A DNA stretch of 8,079 nucleotides from JBAYVY01 sp041674345 (GTDB lineage Bacteria > Planctomycetota > Phycisphaerae > Phycisphaerales > Zrk34): positions 1-8,079 of the forward strand of contig JBAYVY010000163.1 of NCBI GenBank assembly GCA_041674345.1, read 5' to 3'. Positions within the stretch are counted from its first letter, which is position 1. Every line of letters begins with the position of its first letter. Made by a program: the position numbers and the translations under genes. Below the pieces are notes generated by a model. The model was not told where the DNA came from, ran no database searches, and was given only the letters and a program-made list of their open reading frames with translations. Positions 1 through 6,146 of the stretch are shown here, piece by piece.

Positions 1-113
1 AGGATGTGGCGAAACCAACTCATGGCGTCCATCCGGCGTAAAAATTCACCCTATGACAAAAGTATCGGCTGTGCGGACTGGGGGGTTTAGCGGGATCGGA
101 CGACGTGGGGCGC

Positions 114-144
114 AAAAAAAGCCGGGACCAGGGATGGTCCCGGC
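114..144 (-). terminator. Intrinsic terminator of the OmpH-like gene
   Basis: Read on the minus strand, a perfect 10-bp stem (GCCGGGACCA pairs with TGGTCCCGGC, 4-base loop) is followed directly by seven Ts, the classic rho-independent form. It lies 32 bases past the stop codon of the leftward OmpH-like gene. The plus strand has no T-run after the hairpin, so it acts for leftward transcription only. Confidence 0.9.
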
Positions 145-176
145 GATGGGAGATAAGCGTCAGTCAACCAGGCGGG

Positions 177-764
177 TTACTGCTTGGGGGCGGGAGCCGA
201 TTTGGGGGCATCCGGCGTCGCGGGAGCGGTCGCGGCGGGGGCGGCTCGCATGGCGGTGATGACGTCGCCGGTGATATCGAGTTGGTTGTCCATCCACAGG
301 ATCATGCCGGTGGAGACCATGACGACGCCGGCCCCTTTTTGGCGGGCGAAACGCTCGGCGAAGGGCTTGACCTCGTTGCGGAAATCGTCGGCGAGTTTGG
401 CCTGGGTTTCACGCAACTTGTTGGCACCGGCCTGTTGATAGGCGGCGAACTTCTGTTGGGCGTCGTTCTGCATGGCTTGGAGATTTTTTTTGTCCTGGTC
501 GGAGGGTTTGGGGCCGGCCTTGTCCGAGGCGTCCTTGAGTTGCTGCTGATAGCTCTGGCCGATCTTGGTCAGTTGCTGATTGATGTCGTTATTGACATCC
601 TGCAACTGCTTGGTGAGGGTCTGGTCTTTTCCGAGCGCCTTGGCGACGGCATCGAGATCGACGACGGCGACGGCATGGCTGGACTTATTGTCGCAACCGG
701 TGAGGAACAGGGGGAGGGTGCAAAACACAGCCGCGATCGTGAGGGGCGTCCAAAAGCGTTTCAT
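177..764 (-). CDS. OmpH/Skp-family periplasmic chaperone-like lipoprotein
   Basis: This 195-residue protein belongs to the OmpH/Skp family, periplasmic chaperones that hold unfolded outer-membrane proteins. Residues 1-23 form a lipoprotein signal peptide (MKR start, hydrophobic core, lipobox LTGC), so Cys24 would be lipidated; this differs from the soluble Skp of Escherichia coli. The mature part opens with a short beta strand (AVAVVDLDAV), continues as a long Gln/Lys/Asp-rich helical hairpin (about 40-140) that would form the tentacles, and returns to a strand and helix typical of the family end (GAGVVMVSTGMILWMDN, about 142-158). A Pro/Ala-rich tail of about 25 residues follows. Asp25 sits at position +2, which in enterobacteria favours retention in the inner membrane. 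The start is supported by AAGGA at 773-777, eight bases upstream. The gene is monocistronic between its own promoter candidate and terminator. The family call is firm; chaperone activity is inferred. Confidence 0.85.
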   Translation of the reverse strand: MKRFWTPLTIAAVFCTLPLFLTGCDNKSSHAVAVVDLDAVAKALGKDQTLTKQLQDVNNDINQQLTKIGQSYQQQLKDASDKAGPKPSDQDKKNLQAMQNDAQQKFAAYQQAGANKLRETQAKLADDFRNEVKPFAERFARQKGAGVVMVSTGMILWMDNQLDITGDVITAMRAAPAATAPATPDAPKSAPAPKQ

Positions 765-816
765 CAGTCGAGTCCTTGAAACAGGTGTGGGAAATGGGTT
801 TCAGCCCGAACGGAAG

Positions 817-845
817 AGAATACCCGCGCACAGCGGTTTCGCCAA
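817..845 (-). promoter_or_regulatory. Candidate sigma70-type promoter for the OmpH-like gene
   Basis: On the minus strand TTGGCG (840-845) and TATTCT (817-822) are separated by exactly 17 bases; each matches the consensus at four of six positions. The predicted leader would be about 45 bases and carries the AAGGA ribosome-binding site. This is a sequence-only guess, and planctomycete promoters need not follow the enterobacterial consensus. Confidence 0.4.
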
Positions 846-922
846 GGGCCTGGCTCGCTCGCCGCTCGCGTACTCGCGTAGGGTGTCATGCACCCCGTTC
901 GCCCTGTAAACCCTTAGACCAC

Positions 923-951
923 TTGCGATGATTGACGAATGATGGTATAGT
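923..951 (+). promoter_or_regulatory. Candidate promoter of the TM2/SPFH operon
   Basis: TTGCGA (923-928) and TATAGT (946-951) are spaced by 17 bases, matching the consensus at four and five of six positions. Transcription would start near 958, about 60 bases before the chosen start codon at 1019. The in-frame ATG at 932 lies between the -35 and -10 boxes, so it would not be in the transcript, which argues against the longer reading of the first gene. Confidence 0.5.
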
Positions 952-1005
952 CATTCGGTGGGATCGGGGGTTGCCCGACATGCATGAGTTGTTCGACACA
1001 TTTCG

Positions 1006-1011
1006 TAAGGA
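1006..1011 (+). promoter_or_regulatory. Ribosome-binding site deciding the TM2 gene start
   Basis: TAAGGA ends seven bases before ATG at 1019 and only one base before the in-frame ATG at 1013. The spacing selects 1019. This removes 29 residues that have no family resemblance and places the first zinc-binding Cys at residue 4, as is usual for N-terminal zinc ribbons. Confidence 0.7.
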
Positions 1012-1018
1012 TATGGGT

Positions 1019-1420
1019 ATGTCCAACTGCCCAAATTGCGGATCGCCATTACAGCCGAATTCCGTTCGCTGCGTCAAATGCGGGACTGCGATTTCACCAA
1101 CCCCCGTTGCACAGGCGGTTGCGGTGCCGGCGGCTATTCCTCCGGGTTATGTGCAGGTGCCTGGCTATGCACCCACCACAGTGGTGGTGACCGCCGCCCC
1201 CAAATCCAAAATTATCGCGGCACTTCTGGCATTTTTCTTCGGCGCGATTGGAATACACAATTTCTACCTGGGCTACAACGGCAAAGGCATCGCACAACTG
1301 CTTCTGACCGTACTGACCTGTGGGTACGGCGCTCTCATTTCATGGGTATGGGCCTTTATTGAAATGATTATGATTCTGGTCGGCAATATGAAAAGCAAAA
1401 ACGGCCTGCCGCTGAATTGA
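1019..1420 (+). CDS. Zinc-ribbon and TM2-domain membrane protein
   Basis: A 133-residue protein with two recognisable parts. Residues 4-21 form a zinc ribbon, with Cys4-x2-Cys7 and Cys18-x2-Cys21 as the four metal ligands. A Pro/Val/Ala-rich linker (about 25-60) leads to a TM2 domain (about 62-125): two hydrophobic segments around the signature GAIGIHNFYLG (75-85) and a following G-x-G turn, ending with a charged MKSKNG tail. TM2 proteins are small two-helix membrane proteins of poorly defined role; a cytosolic zinc ribbon in front is a common bacterial architecture. It is the first gene of a tight operon with the four-helix membrane protein (45-base gap) and the SPFH protein, so it probably helps assemble or recruit that complex at the inner membrane. 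An upstream in-frame ATG at 932 is rejected because of the promoter and ribosome-binding site positions. The domain call is strong; the role is inferred. Confidence 0.85.
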   Translation: MSNCPNCGSPLQPNSVRCVKCGTAISPTPVAQAVAVPAAIPPGYVQVPGYAPTTVVVTAAPKSKIIAALLAFFFGAIGIHNFYLGYNGKGIAQLLLTVLTCGYGALISWVWAFIEMIMILVGNMKSKNGLPLN

Positions 1421-1465
1421 CAGCATGATGCGTTTGAAAAATCTCTCTCCCGCAGGGAATTTCAT

Positions 1466-2263
1466 ATGAGCAACACAGCACCACGTCCCGGCTCGATGGG
1501 CTTCATGCTCTTGGTGGCGGTTTTGACCAGTGTCGTTGTCGCCGCCACCATTGGTATTTTCATGCTTGTCACCGAACCGCCCCACGGTTTCACCTCGTGG
1601 TCATTTCTCTGGTTCGTCTCCGCCATCGAAGTGATCGCCGGTTTGTTGACGCTCAATCATTTCGCCCGTGCGCGATCCGAATATAAACCTTCCGGTGCCG
1701 CTTCCATCGCCGTTTGGTATGTCTTCGGTTTGTATGCGGTGGTCGGCCTGCTGATGATCGCCGGTTACGCGATTTTCGCCAATGATGACGGTCGGTACGA
1801 TGTCAAGTTTGCCGCAGCGATGATCGGACTGACGGTGTTCGCAACCGTATTGGCCGCGATACTCACCGGTTGGGATTTGAAGTTTGAAAAACAGGAACGC
1901 CCTGTTGCACGACAGCGCGAGCAACATCGCAATCTCGCGGCGGAACTGCAAAATGCCAGCCGCTCGCTCGCCGCAGCGCAGACCCCGCCCGATCAGTTGC
2001 CCCGAATTCAGGCGATGAATAAGCGGCTGGACGCCGCATTCGCCGCACTGACGCATTCACATGGCGGCGGCGTGGGTAGCCATGAATCGGGTTCCGACAG
2101 CGCGATCGTCGCGGCGGATGAACTGCAATTGCGCCATGCCGTGGATCAACTCCAACAGGCGGTCGGGCAACTGAACACCACAAGTCCTGCGCCTGATCTG
2201 ACGCAGATCGAACGATCCATCGTCACGCTTGAATCCGCACTGATCGCTTCACGTCTGGCATAG
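1466..2263 (+). CDS. Four-helix membrane protein with coiled-coil tail, function unknown
   Basis: I do not recognise a named family for this 265-residue protein. Four hydrophobic segments are visible at about 12-35, 44-64, 79-104 and 115-135, then GWDLKFEKQER marks the exit into a soluble C-terminal half. That half (about 140-265) is Gln/Ala/Leu-rich with heptad-like spacing, suggesting two coiled-coil helices (about 142-200 and 217-262) around a flexible linker containing HSHGGG and a Ser/Gly stretch (about 195-212). With both termini cytosolic, the tail could bind the neighbouring SPFH protein. AGGGA at 1454-1458 lies seven bases before the ATG. The gene ends 11 bases before the SPFH start, so the two are almost certainly co-transcribed and perhaps translationally coupled. 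In position it matches the membrane partner (YdjH) of the Bacillus subtilis SPFH cluster, but I cannot claim homology. Confidence 0.8.
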   Translation: MSNTAPRPGSMGFMLLVAVLTSVVVAATIGIFMLVTEPPHGFTSWSFLWFVSAIEVIAGLLTLNHFARARSEYKPSGAASIAVWYVFGLYAVVGLLMIAGYAIFANDDGRYDVKFAAAMIGLTVFATVLAAILTGWDLKFEKQERPVARQREQHRNLAAELQNASRSLAAAQTPPDQLPRIQAMNKRLDAAFAALTHSHGGGVGSHESGSDSAIVAADELQLRHAVDQLQQAVGQLNTTSPAPDLTQIERSIVTLESALIASRLA

Positions 2264-2274
2264 GACGCATTCAC

Positions 2275-3240
2275 ATGGCTTTGGACATCATTGAATTTCT
2301 GGACCCCACCGGCGACATTATGATCGCCCGCGTTCCGCAGGAAGGCACCGGCGAATTCCGTCTGGGGGCCCAACTGATTGTGCAGGAAAGCCAGGTCGCT
2401 GTTTTCTTCCGCGACGGGCAGGCGCTGGACGGCTTTTCCGCCGGCCGCCACACTCTCGAAACACGCAATCTGCCCGGCTTGGCGAAAATCATCGCTCGTC
2501 CGTTTGGCGGGAAATCCCCCTTCCGCTCCTATGTCTATTTTCTGGCCACCAAAACTTTCACCAACCTCGGCTGGGGAACACCCACTCCCGTACTCTTCCG
2601 CGACACAGATCTGCGGATGGTCACCCTTCGCGCACACGGCGCATACTCCATTCGCATCATCAAACCCCGCACTTTCCTCATGCAAATCGTCGGCACCAAA
2701 GGCATTGAAACGACCTTCGGTCTGGAAGAGTTTTTTCGGCAAATCATCGTCGCCAAGTTCAATCAAGTCGTCGGACAAACGCTTCAATCCATTCTTGACC
2801 TCCCCGCCAAATACAACCAGATCGCGGCGCAGATCAAGCAAGAAGTCCGAACGGATTTCGAGCAATACGGCATTCAACTGGTGGACCTGATCGTGGCGGC
2901 GGTCACTGTGCCGCCGGAAGTTCAGGAAATGATCAATCGCGCTTCAGGTGTCGCCGCACAGGATACGCAAAAGTATAAAGACATCGCCGCCGCCGACGCC
3001 CTTCGCTCCGCCGCCTCCAACCCCGGTTCCGCCGGCGAAGGCCTCGGCGCGGGACTCGGATTGGGCATGGGATTCGGACTGGCCAAACAAATGGCGGATG
3101 CACTCAATCCGCAAACCTCCATCCCCGCCGTACCTGACGTCAGGTCACGCCTGAAACGCTTGAAAGAACTGCTGGATGACGGCCTTATCGCCCAGCAGGA
3201 ATTCGATAAACGCAAAGAACAGATTCTTTCTGAAATCTGA
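2275..3240 (+). CDS. SPFH/Band 7 virion core-like protein with C-terminal SHOCT domain (YdjI-like)
   Basis: A 321-residue protein of the SPFH (stomatin/prohibitin/flotillin) superfamily, in the branch often annotated as 'virion core protein-like'. The N-terminal signature LGAQLIVQESQVAVFFRDG (30-48), followed by GRHTLETRNLP, is close to Bacillus subtilis YdjI and relatives. The SPFH beta/alpha core spans about 30-220, including a helix with FFRQIIVAKFNQVVGQ and the strand YGIQLVDLIVAAVTVPPEVQ. A helical stretch and a Gly-rich linker (about 254-268) lead to a C-terminal SHOCT domain (288-321; RLKRLKELLDDGLIAQQEFD), a short helical oligomerisation module. No transmembrane helix is visible, so it is probably peripheral at the inner membrane and tethered by the two membrane proteins encoded just upstream. 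AGGA at 2262-2265 overlaps the preceding stop codon, nine bases before ATG. SPFH proteins oligomerise and organise membrane domains; YdjI recruits PspA-type stress proteins. No pspA is in view. Confidence 0.9.
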   Translation: MALDIIEFLDPTGDIMIARVPQEGTGEFRLGAQLIVQESQVAVFFRDGQALDGFSAGRHTLETRNLPGLAKIIARPFGGKSPFRSYVYFLATKTFTNLGWGTPTPVLFRDTDLRMVTLRAHGAYSIRIIKPRTFLMQIVGTKGIETTFGLEEFFRQIIVAKFNQVVGQTLQSILDLPAKYNQIAAQIKQEVRTDFEQYGIQLVDLIVAAVTVPPEVQEMINRASGVAAQDTQKYKDIAAADALRSAASNPGSAGEGLGAGLGLGMGFGLAKQMADALNPQTSIPAVPDVRSRLKRLKELLDDGLIAQQEFDKRKEQILSEI

Positions 3241-3254
3241 CTTCGCACCCAACC

Positions 3255-3282
3255 ACGGCTTGGCCTAAGAAGGCCATTCCGT
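3255..3282. terminator. Hairpin between convergent operons, possible weak terminator
   Basis: TGGCCT (3261-3266) pairs with AGGCCA (3271-3276) across an AAGA loop, and ACGG/CCGT extend the stem beyond a 2x2 internal loop. It lies 14 bases past the SPFH stop codon and beyond the cydB stop on the other strand. No T-run follows on either strand, so rho-independent activity is doubtful; it may protect the 3' end or act with Rho. Confidence 0.35.
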
Positions 3283-3298
3283 GCCTGGAAGCGCAGCA

Positions 3299-3326
3299 AG
3301 CCGCATCCCGCAGGCCGCACGCCGCA
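3299..3326. repeat. Heptanucleotide tandem repeat, four units of NNCCGCA
   Basis: Four consecutive 7-base units, AGCCGCA, TCCCGCA, GGCCGCA and CGCCGCA, share the core CCGCA while the first two bases vary. The array starts 58 bases after the SPFH stop and ends eight bases before the cydB stop codon, in non-coding DNA between convergent genes. No protein-coding signal explains the 7-base period. Confidence 0.6.
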
Positions 3327-3334
3327 ACGCGCCA

Positions 3335-4384
3335 TCAATAGCTGTGCGCGTCCATCGTGACTTTGCCGCGGAAGGTCCAGTAGATCACGGCGGTGTAGGT
3401 CAGCACACAGGGCAAACCCAGCACGGCGATCAGAAGCATGATGCGCAACGTCGTGGCGCTGGATCGCACGTCATCATCTCCAATCGTCAGCGAAAGACCG
3501 GGATTGTTGCTGCATGTCACCAGATTGGGGAACATCGCGATCGAGAAAAGGAACACGAACGCGGCAATCGAAAAACAACTGGACAAAAACGCCTGGCCCG
3601 GCTTGCCCCAGTAAATGCAGCGGGGGATGTTGGCGATGGCCAGCACGTTGAGGACGACGATGAGCATGGCCCAGGGCATCTGGTCGAAGTTGGCGGTGGC
3701 GCGGGGGATTTTCACCAGCGTGTACATGGTGGTGAGCATGTAGAAGACCAGGAAGATGCCGAACATGCGCCACATCCAGTGGCGGATGCGCTCCCGGAGA
3801 TCGCCCTCGGTTTTCAGATACAGATACAGCGCGCCGTGCATGGCGAACATGGCGATGGTGAACAGGCCGACGAGAACGGCGTAGGGATTGAGTTGCGAAA
3901 GCAGACCGGCGGTGAAATCCCCGTGCCCGTCAAGGCGCACGCCGATCAGCGCGTTGCCCGCCGCCACGCCGAACAGGAGCGTGGCGACCAGCGAACTGAG
4001 GAAGAAGCCGACGTCCCAGATGTTGCGCCAGCCGGTGGAGTGGAGCTTGCTGCGGAACTCCATGCTGACAGCCCGGAAGATGAGCGCGAGCAGCAGGAGC
4101 ATGAAAGCGTTGTAGAAGCCGGGAAAGACGGAGGAATAAACGCCGGGGAACGCGGCGAACATCGCCCCGCCGAAGGTGACGAGCCAGACTTCGTTGCCGT
4201 CCCAGAGCGGGCCGATGGAGTTCATCATGATGCGACGTTCGCGGTCATCCTTGGCGGCGAACAGATGAAGGATGCCGACGCCGAGGTCGAAACCGTCGAG
4301 GATGGCGTAGCCGGTGAGCAGCACGCCGAGCAGGATGAACCAGATGAACGCGAGTGTGTCGTGGGTGAACATGATGAGGTCCAT
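3335..4384 (-). CDS. cydB: Cytochrome bd-type quinol oxidase subunit II
   Basis: Subunit II of the cytochrome bd quinol:oxygen oxidoreductase, an inner-membrane terminal oxidase that reduces oxygen to water with electrons from quinol. The 349-residue protein carries the family hallmarks: LDGFDLGVG near residue 30 (Asp33 corresponds to Escherichia coli Asp29), the PLWDGNEVWLVTFGGAMFAAFP block (59-80, Trp61 and Asp62), and the RSKLHSTGWRNIWD motif; about eight or nine hydrophobic segments follow. The C-terminal region, with SLTIGDDD, TLRIML and a YWTFRGKV end, matches typical CydB. It lies 77 bases downstream of cydA on the same strand. The start is uncertain: no clear ribosome-binding site precedes 4384, and ATG at 4372 would bring residue numbers into line with E. 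coli. The spacer upstream is entirely filled by heptad repeats that reach into the start codon. Confidence 0.96.
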   Translation of the reverse strand: MDLIMFTHDTLAFIWFILLGVLLTGYAILDGFDLGVGILHLFAAKDDRERRIMMNSIGPLWDGNEVWLVTFGGAMFAAFPGVYSSVFPGFYNAFMLLLLALIFRAVSMEFRSKLHSTGWRNIWDVGFFLSSLVATLLFGVAAGNALIGVRLDGHGDFTAGLLSQLNPYAVLVGLFTIAMFAMHGALYLYLKTEGDLRERIRHWMWRMFGIFLVFYMLTTMYTLVKIPRATANFDQMPWAMLIVVLNVLAIANIPRCIYWGKPGQAFLSSCFSIAAFVFLFSIAMFPNLVTCSNNPGLSLTIGDDDVRSSATTLRIMLLIAVLGLPCVLTYTAVIYWTFRGKVTMDAHSY

Positions 4385-4458
4385 TTCAGATTTCCGATTT
4401 ACGATTTGGGATACGATCGGCGCGGCCTCTTCAAATCGAAAATTGTAAATCGTAAATT
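4382..4458. repeat. Inverted pair of heptanucleotide arrays filling the cydA-cydB spacer
   Basis: The left array has CATTTCA (which contains the cydB start codon in reverse), GATTTCC, GATTTAC and GATTTGG (4382-4409). The right array reads on the plus strand TCAAATC, GAAAATT, GTAAATC and GTAAATT (4431-4458), the same GATTTNN heptad inverted, and ends four bases before the cydA stop codon. ATTTACGATTT (4397-4407) is an exact inverted copy of AAATCGTAAAT (4447-4457), so the bicistronic transcript can form an 11-bp stem between the genes. This A+T-rich tract stands out against G+C-rich surroundings. Confidence 0.75.
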
Positions 4459-4461
4459 ATC

Positions 4462-5961
4462 TCAATGCGTTTCGGTCATGGAGCCGCGGTGTGCGGCGAG
4501 CGCGGCGGCGGCATCGGCGAGCTTGCCGTGACCTTCGGTCCCTTCGGTCGGCTCGAAGGATTCGGGGCCTTGGTGAATCTTGTGGTTGAGGACATAAATC
4601 CAGACCGCGCCGAGCAGCACGTAAATCAGCGAAAAAGCGATGATGGAAAAAAGCACCTGATTGGGTTGCACGACTTTGCTGGCGGCGTGCGAGGTTCGCA
4701 GACCCGCGGCATCATCGTATTGATAATGACCGGCGGCATCGGCGATGTAGTTGCCGGAGGCGTCGGTCAAAAGCGGGGCCTGGACGATCCAGGGTTGCCG
4801 CCCCACTTCCGCGGCGATCCAGCCGGCCTGGTTGGCGATCACGGCCCCAAGCACCATGACGACGAACAAGCCGAGCAGCCACTTCTGGTTCCACAGTTTG
4901 CCGCGCCAGTGGAAGAACCACGCCAGCAGGGTCATGGCGATGAACGCCGTGCCGAACGCGATCATCAGGTGATACGTGACAAAGGGAATGGCGACGGGCG
5001 GACGATCCGCCGGTTTGAACTTGTCCAGACCGATGACGGGGGTTTGGAAGTCGTCGAACAGGAGAAAACTCAGCGCGCCGGGAATGGCGATTTCAGCGTC
5101 GAGTTTTTGCTCTTTGTCGTTGGGGATGCCGAACAGGGAGAGATCGCCGACGCCGGTTTGGTAATGTCCCTCGAAGGCGGCGAGTTTGGCGGGCTGGTAT
5201 TTGTAAACATTGCGTGCCTGGAAGTGGCCGGAGACGGGGGCGATGAGGGAGAAGATCGTGGCGAAGAGCAGCCCGCCGAGGAAGGATTTCTTGGCGAACT
5301 CGACGTGGCGATTGCGGAGGATGTAGTAGGCGCTGATGGACATGATGAAGAACGCGCCCATGATGAAGCATCCGATGAGGACATGCGAGAGGCGATGGAC
5401 GGTGGAGGGATTGAAGACGACGGCCCAGAAGTCGGTGACCTCGGCCCGGAGGAAGGGATTGCCGCCGCGATCGAACTTCTGGACGATGTGGTGGCCGGTG
5501 GGTGTTTGCTGCCAACTATTGGCGACGACGATCCAGACGCTGGAGAAGATGGAACCGAGCGAGACCATGATGGTGGAGAAGAAGTGCATTTTCGGGCCGA
5601 CTTTTTCCCATCCGAACACGAGCACGGCCAGGAAGCCGGACTCCAGGAAGAAAGCGAAGATGCCCTCGGCGGCGAGGGCGGAGCCGAACACATCGCCGAC
5701 GAAACGGGAGTAGGTGGCCCAGTTGGTACCGAACTGGAACTCCATGACGATGCCGGTGGCCACGCCGACGGCGAAGTTGAGGGCGAAGATTTTGGTCCAG
5801 AACTTCGCGGCCGATTCGTAGATGGGTTGTTTGGTGGCGAGGAACTTGCCTTCGAGATAGACCAGCACGACGCCCATGCCGATGGTCAGCGGCGGAAACA
5901 GATAATGGAACATGACGGTCAGTGCGAACTGAATCCGTGACAATAAGACCACGTCGGTCAT
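4462..5961 (-). CDS. cydA: Cytochrome bd-type quinol oxidase subunit I
   Basis: Subunit I of cytochrome bd oxidase, which carries haems b558, b595 and d and the quinol site. Of its 499 residues, His19 (b595 side ligand), Glu99 and Glu107 (proton path and haem d region) fall at exactly the Escherichia coli positions. His193 and Met333 correspond to the b558 ligands His186 and Met393. Lys259 and Glu264 match the quinol-binding Q-loop pair, and GWIAAEVGRQPW (380-391) is the conserved signature. The Q-loop lacks the roughly 60-residue insertion of E. coli, so this is the short type found in Bacillus and in cyanide-insensitive oxidases. An unusual insertion occupies about 397-419. A polar tail follows the last helix. 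GAGGA at 5967-5971, five bases before the ATG, supports the start. It is first in a two-gene operon with cydB. The maturation transporter cydDC is absent from the window. Confidence 0.97.
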   Translation of the reverse strand: MTDVVLLSRIQFALTVMFHYLFPPLTIGMGVVLVYLEGKFLATKQPIYESAAKFWTKIFALNFAVGVATGIVMEFQFGTNWATYSRFVGDVFGSALAAEGIFAFFLESGFLAVLVFGWEKVGPKMHFFSTIMVSLGSIFSSVWIVVANSWQQTPTGHHIVQKFDRGGNPFLRAEVTDFWAVVFNPSTVHRLSHVLIGCFIMGAFFIMSISAYYILRNRHVEFAKKSFLGGLLFATIFSLIAPVSGHFQARNVYKYQPAKLAAFEGHYQTGVGDLSLFGIPNDKEQKLDAEIAIPGALSFLLFDDFQTPVIGLDKFKPADRPPVAIPFVTYHLMIAFGTAFIAMTLLAWFFHWRGKLWNQKWLLGLFVVMVLGAVIANQAGWIAAEVGRQPWIVQAPLLTDASGNYIADAAGHYQYDDAAGLRTSHAASKVVQPNQVLFSIIAFSLIYVLLGAVWIYVLNHKIHQGPESFEPTEGTEGHGKLADAAAALAAHRGSMTETH

Positions 5962-5980
5962 GTCGATCCTCGCTTGTCGT

Positions 5981-6007
5981 GCGGCGGTCGATTGAGGCGA
6001 CCGCCGC
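5981..6007 (-). promoter_or_regulatory. Perfect hairpin in the cydA leader
   Basis: GCGGCGGTCG (5981-5990) and CGACCGCCGC (5998-6007) form a perfect 10-bp inverted repeat around a 7-base loop. It lies nine bases upstream of the cydA ribosome-binding site and downstream of the promoter candidate, so it would be in the transcript. No T-run follows. It could be an RNA structure controlling translation or stability, or a DNA operator; the sequence does not decide. Confidence 0.6.
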
Positions 6008-6049
6008 GATTCCGGGGGTTCGGTATGTTAACCAGCCAACATGGTAGAG

Positions 6050-6076
6050 ATTATCACTGCCGCGTCAGGCGTGCAA
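6050..6076 (-). promoter_or_regulatory. Candidate cydA promoter
   Basis: On the minus strand a good -10 box, GATAAT (6050-6055), is preceded 15 bases upstream by TTGCAC (6071-6076). TTGACG (6077-6082) is a closer consensus match but is 21 bases away. Around the predicted start site an imperfect dyad, ATGTT (6025-6029) and AACAT (6038-6042), might be an operator. The -10 is reasonable; the -35 choice is weak. Confidence 0.3.
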
Positions 6077-6109
6077 CGTCAAACAACACGTCAGTTGGAC
6101 CCACGCCCC

Positions 6110-6138
6110 TTGGCAAACCTCGCTGTTCCCGCTATCCT
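6110..6138 (+). promoter_or_regulatory. Candidate atpD promoter
   Basis: TTGGCA (6110-6115) and TATCCT (6133-6138) are separated by exactly 17 bases and match the consensus at five and four of six positions. Transcription would start near 6145, just before the palindromic element at 6150-6237, leaving a leader of about 135 bases before the atpD start codon. Confidence 0.45.
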
Positions 6139-6146
6139 GCCCGGTT

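Noticed and set aside
1..113. Possible gene ends or starts at the left edge: an open plus-strand frame from 1 to a stop at 88-90, another ending at 39-41, and a minus-strand ATG at 21-23 (or 30-32) running off the edge
   Set aside because: All are too short to judge, none has a convincing ribosome-binding site or recognisable peptide, and they conflict with one another.
105..779. Long plus-strand open frame opposite the OmpH-like gene
   Set aside because: It is Gly/Leu/Asp-rich antisense sequence, and the opposite strand carries a clear signal peptide, family features, ribosome-binding site and terminator.
865..895. Tandem CTCGCGTA pair (865-880) and small hairpin GGGTG/CACCC (881-895) in the divergent spacer
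   Set aside because: Only two 8-base units and a 5-bp stem, upstream of both promoter candidates; too weak to call a regulatory site.
932..1018. N-terminal extension of the TM2 protein from ATG 932
   Set aside because: The ATG lies inside the candidate promoter, and TAAGGA at 1006-1011 is correctly spaced for ATG 1019.
3281..5940. Two very long plus-strand open frames antisense to cydAB (3281-4531 and 4465-5940)
   Set aside because: Their His/Glu/Gly/Asp-rich composition is the usual mirror of G+C-rich membrane-protein codons; cydA and cydB on the minus strand are unmistakable.
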